NCBI RefSeq assembly: GCF_014203735.1
Contig: NZ_JACHJQ010000008.1
Coordinates: forward strand, 186,001 to 250,000
DNA from: Actinophytocola algeriensis
GTDB taxonomy: Bacteria; Actinomycetota; Actinomycetes; Mycobacteriales; Pseudonocardiaceae
DNA length: 64,000 nt
Reading direction: 5' to 3'
Part shown: one piece after another, positions 24,802 through 31,930 of the stretch
How the letters are laid out: each line of letters opens with the position of its first letter
Position numbering within the stretch: the first letter of the stretch is position 1
Notes under the pieces: model-generated
The model's database searches: none
What the model was told of the DNA's origin: nothing
Seen by the model: only the letters and a program-made list of their open reading frames with translations
Made by a program: the position numbers and the translations under genes

Positions 24802-25899
24802 GTGCACCCGGATGCCTTCGCCGTCGCGCAGGCATTCGCACCCGCCCGGCTCACGATGGCCCGCGAGCTGGCCGGCCTGCGCAAACGGGACCTCGCCGAG
24901 GCCATCGACCGCACCGCGGCCGCCGTGTCCCAGTACGAGCTGGGCCAGGCCCGGCCCAGCGGCGAGACCCTGCAACGCTGTGCCGCGGCACTGGACGTGC
25001 CCGTGTCGTTCTTCACCGCGGGCCGCCCGCACCTGCGCCTCGACACCGCGGGCGCGCACTTCCGGTCGCTGCGTTCCACCACCGCACACCAGCGGCAGCA
25101 GGCACTCGCCCACGTCGAGCTCCTGTGGGAGCTGATCGACCAGCTCGACAACGTCCTCGAACTGCCGTCGCTCGACCTCGGCCTCCCGCTCGGTCCGCGG
25201 CCCGGTGACCCGGCCGCGACCGCGGGCATGATCCGCAAGGCGTGGGCGGTCCCGGCCGGCCCGGTCGTGCACCTCGTCCGCACCCTCGAGACCCGCGGCA
25301 TCGTGCTCACCCAGCTGCCCGGGGTGGACGCCGAGGCCATCGACGCGTTCTCCGCCGCACTGCACGGCAGGCCGATCATCGTGTTGTCCCGCAAGGGAAA
25401 TCCGATGCGACAGCGGTTCTCCGTCGCCCACGAGCTCGGGCACCTGCTGCTGCACCCCGACCCCGTGCCCGGCGACAGCGGACACGAACGCGAGGCCAAC
25501 GCGTTCGCCGCCGAGCTGCTCATGCCTGCCGACGAGATCCGCGACCGCCTGCCGACCCCGGTCGACCTCACCGAGCTCAAGGAGACCGCCGACGGCTACG
25601 GCGTGTCGGTCGCCGCGCTCGTCTACCGCGGCAAGGACCTCGGCGTCTACAGCGAGTCGACCGTCCGCCGCGCCATGGCGACCCTCACCCGGCTCGGCTG
25701 GCGCACCGAGGAACCCGCTGCCTCCCGCTACCCGGGTGAGCGACCGGAACTGCTCGTCCGCGCCGCGGAGCTCGCCGAGCGCCACGGCCTGCCGCTGCCG
25801 CTGCTCGCGGACCGGCTGCACCTCCCCCTGCCCCGCCTGCGCGACCTGCTGGGCATGTCCGATCCCAGACCGAGGCTGCGGCTCATCCACGGCGGCTGA
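24802..25899 (+). CDS. XRE-HTH / ImmA-IrrE family metallo-endopeptidase
   Basis: A 365-residue fusion of an N-terminal XRE HTH (LTMARELAGLRKRDLAEAI ... VSQYELGQARPSGETLQRC, about 12-60) and a zinc protease domain with HELGHLLLHP (HExxH) and the third-ligand helix HEREANAFAAELLMP. GTG 24802 is chosen for its GAGGAG site ten bases upstream. Family members relieve repression by cutting a regulator, as in ICE induction (ImmA) or the radiation response (IrrE). Preceded by a small partner gene in the same direction. Trigger unknown. Confidence 0.9.
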   Translation: MHPDAFAVAQAFAPARLTMARELAGLRKRDLAEAIDRTAAAVSQYELGQARPSGETLQRCAAALDVPVSFFTAGRPHLRLDTAGAHFRSLRSTTAHQRQQALAHVELLWELIDQLDNVLELPSLDLGLPLGPRPGDPAATAGMIRKAWAVPAGPVVHLVRTLETRGIVLTQLPGVDAEAIDAFSAALHGRPIIVLSRKGNPMRQRFSVAHELGHLLLHPDPVPGDSGHEREANAFAAELLMPADEIRDRLPTPVDLTELKETADGYGVSVAALVYRGKDLGVYSESTVRRAMATLTRLGWRTEEPAASRYPGERPELLVRAAELAERHGLPLPLLADRLHLPLPRLRDLLGMSDPRPRLRLIHGG

Positions 25900-26004
25900 G
25901 AAGTCCCTTTTGCCTGGGTAGCGCCCATCGTCGGTGGTACCCCCCGCAACCGGCCGTTCATGAACCGTCAATACTCTGGCCATGATCGCGGAAGGGAGGG
26001 TCCG

Positions 26005-26625
26005 ATGCGCCTGCGTTTGAAGCCTCGGGACGACAGGTTCTTCGACCTGTTCAGCGTCGCCGGCACCAACATCGCCACGGCGACCAGTCTGCTGCGCGAG
26101 TTCGTCACCGTGCCCACCGAGGAACGCGGCGAGCTGGCCAAGAAGATGCGCGCCGCCGAGCACGCCGGTGACGACGCCACCCACGCGATCGTCGAGCAGC
26201 TGGACCGCTCGTTCATCACGCCGTTCGACCGCGAGGACATCTACCGGCTCGCCATCCGCCTCGACGACGTCGTCGACTACATGGACGCGGCCGTCGACCT
26301 CACCACCCTCTACAACCCCGAGGCGCTGCCCGACAACGTGCGGCTGCAGGTCGAGGTGCTCGACAAGTGCGCGAAGCTGACCGCGGACGCCATGCCGCGC
26401 CTCGCGACGCTGCGGAACCTCACCGACTTCTGGGTGCAGATCAACGAGCTGGAGAACGAGGCCGACCAGATCTACCGGCGCCTGCTGCAGTTCCTGTTCA
26501 ACGGCAGCCACGACCCGCTCACCGTGATGAAGCTCAAGGAGATCGTCGACCAGCTCGAGTTCGCGGCCGACGCCTTCGAGCACGTCGCCGACGTGGTCCA
26601 CAGCATCGCGGTGAAAGAGTCCTGA
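26005..26625 (+). CDS. DUF47/PhoU-like protein accompanying a PiT phosphate transporter
   Basis: A 206-residue all-helical protein resembling PhoU. MRAAEHAGDDATHAIVEQLDRSFITPFDREDIYRLA is the strongly conserved DUF47 segment with the E-x-x-x-D metal-binding pattern, and INELENEADQIYRRLL is the second. ATG 26005 is preceded by GGAGGG. It ends four bases before the PiT transporter gene. Such proteins are thought to gate or assist low-affinity phosphate uptake. Confidence 0.9.
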   Translation: MRLRLKPRDDRFFDLFSVAGTNIATATSLLREFVTVPTEERGELAKKMRAAEHAGDDATHAIVEQLDRSFITPFDREDIYRLAIRLDDVVDYMDAAVDLTTLYNPEALPDNVRLQVEVLDKCAKLTADAMPRLATLRNLTDFWVQINELENEADQIYRRLLQFLFNGSHDPLTVMKLKEIVDQLEFAADAFEHVADVVHSIAVKES

Positions 26626-26629
26626 CCCG

Positions 26630-27625
26630 GTGAACTGGGACTGGATCGCGCTGATCACCGTCATCGTGCTGGTGGTGATCTTCGACTACACGAACGGCTT
26701 CCACGACGCGGCCAACGCGATCGCGAGCGCGGTGTCCACCAGGGCGCTCTCGCTGCGCGGCGCGCTCGGGCTCGCCGCGGTGATGAACCTGATCGGCGCC
26801 CTCGCGGGCACCGGCGTCGCCGTCACCGTCGCGAAGGGCATCATCGACACACCGCACTCCTCGCACGGCATGGAGGTGGTCGGCGCCGCGCTCGTCGGCG
26901 CCATCCTGTGGAACCTCACCACCTGGTACTTCGGGCTGCCGTCCTCCTCGTCGCACGCGCTGATCGGCGGCATGGTCGGCGCCGCGCTCGCGTCCGCGAC
27001 GACCGTGCACTGGTCCGGGGTGCTGGTCAAGGTCGTTATCCCGATGATCGTGTCGCCGCTCGTCGGAATGACGCTCGGCTACTTCGTGATGATCGGGCTG
27101 ATGTGGGCGTTCCACCGGGCCAACCCGCACCGCGCCGGGCGGCTGCTGCGGCGCGCGCAGATCGCGTCCGCGTCCAGCCTCGCGCTCGGCCACGGCCTGC
27201 AGGACGCGCAGAAGAGCATGGGCGTCATCGTGCTCGCGCTCGTCGTGACCGGCCACCAGGACGACTACCACGTGCCGTTCTGGGTGATCCTGCTGTGCGC
27301 GACCGCCCTCGCGGCAGGCACCTGGTCGGGTGGGCTGCGGATCATGCGCACCCTCGGCAGGCGGATCTTCCACCTCACGCCCGCGCACGGCTTCGCCGCC
27401 GAGGTCTCCGCGTCGTCCGTGCTGTACCTGACGGCGTTCGTGTTCGCGGCGCCGGTGTCGACCACGCACGTCATGACCTCGTCGGTCATGGGCGTCGGCG
27501 CGACCCAGCGCCGCAAGGCGGTCCGCTGGTCGGTGGCCGGTGACATCGCGATCGGCTGGGTGCTGACGTTCCCGGGCGCCGCGTCGATCGCCGCGGTCAC
27601 GTTCGGCCTGCTTAGCCTGTTGTGA
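26630..27625 (+). CDS. pit: Low-affinity inorganic phosphate transporter, PiT family
   Basis: A 331-residue membrane protein with about ten hydrophobic segments that co-transports metal-phosphate with protons. The PiT signatures are visible twice: FDYTNGFHDAANAIASAVST near residues 15-35 and its inverted copy around ASSLALGHGLQDAQKSMGVIVLAL. GTG 26630 follows the DUF47 gene by four bases. A strong terminator lies six bases after the stop, so the pair forms a complete two-gene unit. Confidence 0.93.
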   Translation: MNWDWIALITVIVLVVIFDYTNGFHDAANAIASAVSTRALSLRGALGLAAVMNLIGALAGTGVAVTVAKGIIDTPHSSHGMEVVGAALVGAILWNLTTWYFGLPSSSSHALIGGMVGAALASATTVHWSGVLVKVVIPMIVSPLVGMTLGYFVMIGLMWAFHRANPHRAGRLLRRAQIASASSLALGHGLQDAQKSMGVIVLALVVTGHQDDYHVPFWVILLCATALAAGTWSGGLRIMRTLGRRIFHLTPAHGFAAEVSASSVLYLTAFVFAAPVSTTHVMTSSVMGVGATQRRKAVRWSVAGDIAIGWVLTFPGAASIAAVTFGLLSLL

Positions 27626-27630
27626 ACACA

Positions 27631-27667
27631 GGGTGGAGGGGCACCGCGCCGCGGTGCCCCTCCACCC
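27631..27667. terminator. Strong bidirectional terminator
   Basis: Perfect 17-bp stem (27631-27647 with 27651-27667) and GCC loop, lying between the converging pit gene and the secreted-protein gene. Confidence 0.85.
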
Positions 27668-27676
27668 TCGTGGTGG

Positions 27677-28075
27677 CTAGCAGTTGACGTCGACGATCCA
27701 CACCCACGGCGTGACCCCGTGGACGTGCGCCCACTCGCCGTCGTCGTACCAGCCCAGCTGGACGAACACGTCGCAGCCGGGCACGCGGAGCTGGTCGACG
27801 TCGTCGATGCGCGTGGCCTCGTCGGACCACTCACCCGGGTACAACGTCTCGGTGTTGTCCGGGTTCGGCGTGCTGTTGTGGCCCGCCGAACTGACGTACA
27901 TCTTCCGGCTGGTCCCGTTGTAGACGGCCACGTCGAAGCCCTTGTCCATCGGCTCGACGGCGGCCGGCTCGGCAGCCGGTGCCGCTGTGGCCGCTGTGGC
28001 CGACGCCGTGCCGGGCAGCAGCACCACCACGAGCGCCGCGAACAACGCCAGTACCGCGGTCAACCTCGTCCTCAT
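27677..28075 (-). CDS. Small secreted protein
   Basis: A 132-residue protein from ATG 28075 with GGGGGAA upstream. Residues 1-27 form a Sec signal peptide (MRTRLTAVLALFAALVVVLLPGTASA) with an AxA-like cleavage site. After a Pro/Ala-rich linker, the mature part (about 45-132) reads as a compact beta domain with VAVYNGTSRKMYVSSAGHNS and two cysteines, one in the middle (VPGCDVF) and one at the end (VDVNC), suited to a disulfide. No enzyme motif. Divergent from the SARP/glycosidase-like regulator with a shared 204-bp gap, so it could be one of that regulator's targets. Confidence 0.75.
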   Translation of the reverse strand: MRTRLTAVLALFAALVVVLLPGTASATAATAAPAAEPAAVEPMDKGFDVAVYNGTSRKMYVSSAGHNSTPNPDNTETLYPGEWSDEATRIDDVDQLRVPGCDVFVQLGWYDDGEWAHVHGVTPWVWIVDVNC

Positions 28076-28102
28076 CGTTCTTCCCCCTTCGATCGGATGT
28101 GC

Positions 28103-28119
28103 CCGGACCCCCTGTCCGG
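28103..28119. promoter_or_regulatory. 17-bp palindrome in the secreted protein/SARP divergent gap
   Basis: CCGGAC-N5-GTCCGG lies in the gap between the two divergent genes, about 30 bp from the secreted-protein start. A looser TGACA-N14-TGTCA pair follows at about 28127-28150. These are operator candidates only. Confidence 0.35.
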
Positions 28120-28279
28120 ACGGCTCTGACACTGCCCTCGACCGCTGTCAATCGGCTGCCAAACGAATGACTGAGCGTCATGTCCGCAGGTCACGGCGGG
28201 GTTGCGGAACGCGGGACGGGCGTTGATCCTGGAGGGCGCGCGCCGGCGGGGGGCCGGCGCAGGTCGGGGGGAGCGTCCC

Positions 28280-30415
28280 GTGGTGGACGACGCACGTGTC
28301 AGGTTCGAGGTTCTCGGCCCGGTCCGGGCCACGGTGGCAGGAGAGCCGATCCCGCTCGGCGGGCCCAAACGCACCGCGCTGCTGGCGGCACTGTTGCTCG
28401 ACGCGGGCCGGGTGGTGTCGACCGACCGGCTGATCGCGGCGGTGTGGGAAGGCGACCCGCCCGCGTCGGCCCGGTCGGTGGTGCACGGCATCGTCCGGGA
28501 CCTGCGCCGGGCGGTGGCCGCCGCCGGGGTCGGCACCGAGGTGATCGCCACCCAGCGCCCCGGCTACCTGCTGCGGCCCGACGCGTGCACCACCGACGTC
28601 GGTGACTTCGAGCGGCTGCTCGCGCGAGCACGCGAACCGGGCGACACCGCCCGGCGGGCACGGCTGCTGCGCGACGCGCTCGCCCTGTGGGCAGGCCCAG
28701 CGCTCGACGGGATCGACGCCCCGATCGCGGCCACGGCCGCCACGGCACTGGAGGAACAGCGGCTCGCCGCCCTCGAGGAGCGGATCGACGGGGACCTCGA
28801 ACTCGGCAGGCACGCGACGGTGGTCGCCGAACTGACCAGGCTCGTCGAGGACTTCCCGCTGCGCGAACGGTTCCGCGGCCAGCTGATGCTGGCGCTCTAC
28901 CGGTCGGGCAGGCAGGCCGAGGCACTGGAGGAGTTCCGCCGCTGCAGGCGGTCCCTGGTGGCCGAGCTGGGCATCGAACCAGGTCACCGGCTGCGCGAGC
29001 TGGAACGCGCGATCCTCGCCGAGGACCCCCGGCTCGGCCGCGCGGAACCGCTCACCGCCCTACCCCGCCCGCGGGCCGCGGTGCGCGCACGAGTCACCGG
29101 GCCCCGGGTGAAGGGCGCGGTACCGGCACTCGCGCTCGTCGCCGGTGCGCTGCTAGCCGTACCCGCGTCCACGACCGACCCGGTACCCGCCGAGGACGTG
29201 GTCGCGGCCGCGCCGCAGCAGGTGGTCGGGCCGGCCTGGCAGCAGGAGCCGCCCGCCCGGCTGGACGACGCGTTGTTCGGCGTGACCATGAACAGCGACA
29301 GCGGGGCGATGCCGGACTTCCGGGTCGGCGCGGTGCGGCTGTGGGACAGCGCCACCCGCTGGGCGAACGTCGAACCCGAGCCCGGCCGGTACCGGTGGAA
29401 CCGGCTCGACCGGCTCGTCGCGGGCGCCGAGGCCGCCGGTCACCCGGTGCTCTACACGATGGGACTCGGTGCGGCGTGGACGAACCCGGCCGGTGCGCAC
29501 AGCCCGTACACGGACTCGTCGACCACCGCGGCGCCGGCCGACCGGTCCGCCTGGGACCGCTACGTCGGCCAGGTCGCACGTCGGTACGCGGGCCGCGTCG
29601 AGGCCTACGAGCTGTGGAATCTGGCCAACTCGCCGCGCTACTACACCGGCACGGTCGACGAGCTGGTCGAGCTGACCCGCCGTGCCGCCGCGATCATCCG
29701 GGCGGCCGACCCCGCCGCGACGGTGGTGTGCCCGTCGATGGGCGAGCTGTGGCAGGCGTCGTCGCGGGAGTACCTGCACCGGTTCGCGCTCGCGGGCGGC
29801 TACCGGCACTGCGACGTCGCGGCGGTGAAGCTGCACCAGCGGCACGCCGAGGACACCCCGGAGTCGATGGCCGAGCTGGCCGAGGAGATCGACCGGGTCT
29901 TCCACCGCGCGGGCGTCCACAAACCGCTGTGGAACACCGGGAGCACCTACAACATCGCCCTCGAACCGCCCTTGTCGCAGGCCGACGCGGACAACTACGG
30001 CGTGCGTTTCTACCTCGTCGGCATCCACGCGCGGTACGACCGGATGTACTTCTACAACTGGGGGAGCCGCGGCATCCCGCTCGTGCTGCAGCCCGAGGGC
30101 GGTGAACCGACCCGCGCCGCCCGCAACATCGGGACGTTCGCCGGGTGGCTCTCCGGTGCCCGGGTCCGGTCGTGTTCGCACGGACGCGACGCCGGGCTGC
30201 CGCCGCGAGTCTGGGAGTGCCGGTTCGTGCTCGCCGGCGCCGAGCAGGCACGCGTGCTGTGGACCGACGACGGCGAGGCGGAGCTGCCGACGTGGCCCAC
30301 GGCCGCGCGGGTGCACGACCTGAGCGGTGCGCGGACCTCGCTCGACGGGCGGCCCACCGTGCGGGTCGGCGAGAGCCCGGTCATGGTGGTCGACAGGCCT
30401 GGGCACACCGACTGA
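28280..30415 (+). CDS. Membrane-anchored SARP regulator fused to a glycosidase-like (GH39-type) domain without catalytic Glu
   Basis: A 711-residue chain from GTG 28280 (GGGGGGAG seven bases upstream). Residues about 5-95 are the SARP winged helix (FEVLGPVRATVAGEPIPLGG) and 100-245 the BTAD domain. A hydrophobic helix at about 280-296 is followed by a signal-like PAS linker and then a (beta/alpha)8 glycosidase-like region (about 330-640) with VEPEPGRYRWNRLDRLV and VARRYAGRVEAYELWN. In clan GH-A enzymes the acid/base Glu follows ELWN; here it is Leu448 (ELWNLANS). The nucleophile in PLWxTE is replaced by Gly554 (PLWNTGST). I infer a cytoplasmic DNA-binding half and an external sugar-sensing half. 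It precedes the molybdenum hydroxylase genes by 46 bp. Confidence 0.85.
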   Translation: MVDDARVRFEVLGPVRATVAGEPIPLGGPKRTALLAALLLDAGRVVSTDRLIAAVWEGDPPASARSVVHGIVRDLRRAVAAAGVGTEVIATQRPGYLLRPDACTTDVGDFERLLARAREPGDTARRARLLRDALALWAGPALDGIDAPIAATAATALEEQRLAALEERIDGDLELGRHATVVAELTRLVEDFPLRERFRGQLMLALYRSGRQAEALEEFRRCRRSLVAELGIEPGHRLRELERAILAEDPRLGRAEPLTALPRPRAAVRARVTGPRVKGAVPALALVAGALLAVPASTTDPVPAEDVVAAAPQQVVGPAWQQEPPARLDDALFGVTMNSDSGAMPDFRVGAVRLWDSATRWANVEPEPGRYRWNRLDRLVAGAEAAGHPVLYTMGLGAAWTNPAGAHSPYTDSSTTAAPADRSAWDRYVGQVARRYAGRVEAYELWNLANSPRYYTGTVDELVELTRRAAAIIRAADPAATVVCPSMGELWQASSREYLHRFALAGGYRHCDVAAVKLHQRHAEDTPESMAELAEEIDRVFHRAGVHKPLWNTGSTYNIALEPPLSQADADNYGVRFYLVGIHARYDRMYFYNWGSRGIPLVLQPEGGEPTRAARNIGTFAGWLSGARVRSCSHGRDAGLPPRVWECRFVLAGAEQARVLWTDDGEAELPTWPTAARVHDLSGARTSLDGRPTVRVGESPVMVVDRPGHTD

Positions 30416-30461
30416 ACCACGCCGACGTTTCCGCCTGCCGTGCCGCGGTAACCCGGTCCGC

Positions 30462-30944
30462 GTGGAAGCCACGATCACGATCACGGTGGACGGCCGGCAG
30501 CGCACGGTCGCGGTCGACACCCGCACCACGCTGCTCGACGCGCTGCGGGACCGGTTGGCGGTGACGGCACCCAAGAAAGGCTGTGACCACGGGCAGTGCG
30601 GCTCGTGCACGGTCCTGCTCGACGGGCGGCGGGTCCTGTCGTGCCTCGCGCTCGCGGTCGCGCACGACGGGGCCGAGGTGGTGACCGCCGCCGGGCTCGA
30701 CAACGACCGGCTGCGGGAGACGTTCCTCGACAACGACGCGTTCCAGTGCGGGTACTGCACTCCCGGCCAGCTGTGCTCCGCCGCCGGCATGCTCGACGAG
30801 CTGAAGGCCGGGTGGCCCAGCGCCGTCACCGACGGCGAACCCACCCTGTCCGCGTCGGAGATCCGGGAGCGGATGGCGGGCAACCTGTGCCGCTGCGGTG
30901 CCTACGTCGGCATCGTCGCCGCCATCCAGGAGGCCGGCCGGTGA
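30462..30944 (+). CDS. Molybdenum hydroxylase small subunit, two [2Fe-2S] clusters
   Basis: Electron-transfer subunit of a xanthine-dehydrogenase/aldehyde-oxidase-type enzyme, 160 residues. The first cluster is held by CDHGQCGSC plus a later Cys (VLSC), the second by CGYCTPGQ and CRCGAY. GTG 30462 is used; there is no Tat signal peptide, unlike PaoA of E. coli, so the complex should be cytoplasmic. Its TGA overlaps the GTG of the FAD subunit (GTGA). Confidence 0.92.
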   Translation: MEATITITVDGRQRTVAVDTRTTLLDALRDRLAVTAPKKGCDHGQCGSCTVLLDGRRVLSCLALAVAHDGAEVVTAAGLDNDRLRETFLDNDAFQCGYCTPGQLCSAAGMLDELKAGWPSAVTDGEPTLSASEIRERMAGNLCRCGAYVGIVAAIQEAGR

Positions 30945-31930
30945 TCCCCTTCGACTACCGCCGTGCCGAGAACCCCGCCGGGGCGGTCGCCACCGTGGCC
31001 GGCGCGCCGGGTGCCGTGTACCTCGCCGGTGGCACCAACCTCGTGGACCACCTCAAGCTCGACGTCGCCCGGCCCGACCTGGTCGTCGACGTCACCGGGC
31101 TGCCCTTCGACCGGGTCGAGCCGCGCGCCGACGGCGGGCTGCGGGTCGGCGCGACCGTCCGCAACAGCGACCTCGCCGCCCACCCCGTGGTGCGCGAGCG
31201 CTACCCGGTCCTGTCGCAGGCGCTGCTCGCCGGCGCCTCCGGCCAGCTCCGCAACATGGCCACCACCGGCGGCAACCTGCTGCAACGCACCCGCTGCCCG
31301 TACTTCCAGGACGTCACCACCGCCTGCAACAAACGCGACCCCGGCAGCGGCTGCTCCGCGATCGAGGGCTACCACCGCTACCACGCGATCCTCGGTGCCT
31401 CCCCGGACTGCGTCGCCGTGCACCCGTCCGACATGGCCGTCGCGCTCGTCGCGCTGGACGCCACCGTGCGGGTGCTCGGCCGCCACGGCGAGCGGGACAT
31501 CCCCGTCGACGCGCTGCACCGGCTGCCCGGCGACCGGCCCGACCGCGACACCATCCTCGAGCACGGCGACCTCATCACCGCGGTCGACCTGCCCGCGCCG
31601 CTGTCGGTCCGGTCCGCCTACCGGAAGGTGCGCGAGCGGTCGTCGTTCGCGTTCGCGCTGGTGTCCGTCGCGGCCGTGGCCGACCTGCGGGACGGCCGGG
31701 TCCAGGACTGCCGTATCGCCTTGGGCGGGGTCGCGCACAAACCGTGGCGCGCGCACGCCGCCGAGGACGTGCTGCGCGCCGGGGAACCGTCCGAGCAGCT
31801 GTTCACCAGGGCCGCCGACGCCGAGCTGGCTGGTGCGAAACCCTTGCCCGACAACGGGTTCAAGGTCGCGATGGCGCGCGGCGCGCTTGTCGCCACACTG
31901 CGCGGGCTCACCACGGAGGGCACGGCATGA
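30941..31930 (+). CDS. Molybdenum hydroxylase FAD subunit with an extra Fe-S motif (PaoB-like)
   Basis: A 329-residue FAD-binding subunit. The pyrophosphate-binding loop is VYLAGGTNLVDHLKLDV, and the isoalloxazine region includes GQLRNMATTGGNLLQ. Directly after it lies TRCPYFQDVTTACNKRDPGSGC, a cysteine-rich insertion that holds a [4Fe-4S] cluster in PaoB-type and 4-hydroxybenzoyl-CoA-reductase-like subunits. It starts on the stop of the small subunit and its own stop overlaps the large-subunit ATG, so all three are translationally coupled. Confidence 0.92.
   Translation: MIPFDYRRAENPAGAVATVAGAPGAVYLAGGTNLVDHLKLDVARPDLVVDVTGLPFDRVEPRADGGLRVGATVRNSDLAAHPVVRERYPVLSQALLAGASGQLRNMATTGGNLLQRTRCPYFQDVTTACNKRDPGSGCSAIEGYHRYHAILGASPDCVAVHPSDMAVALVALDATVRVLGRHGERDIPVDALHRLPGDRPDRDTILEHGDLITAVDLPAPLSVRSAYRKVRERSSFAFALVSVAAVADLRDGRVQDCRIALGGVAHKPWRAHAAEDVLRAGEPSEQLFTRAADAELAGAKPLPDNGFKVAMARGALVATLRGLTTEGTA

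Noticed and set aside
21058-26664. An 1868-codon open frame on the minus strand
   Set aside because: It runs antisense across the LAL, ImmA and DUF47 genes, all well supported; composition is typical of a high-GC complement.
28280-30415. Calling the SARP fusion an active glycoside hydrolase
   Set aside because: Neither catalytic glutamate of the clan is present at the two motif positions; binding rather than hydrolysis is more likely.
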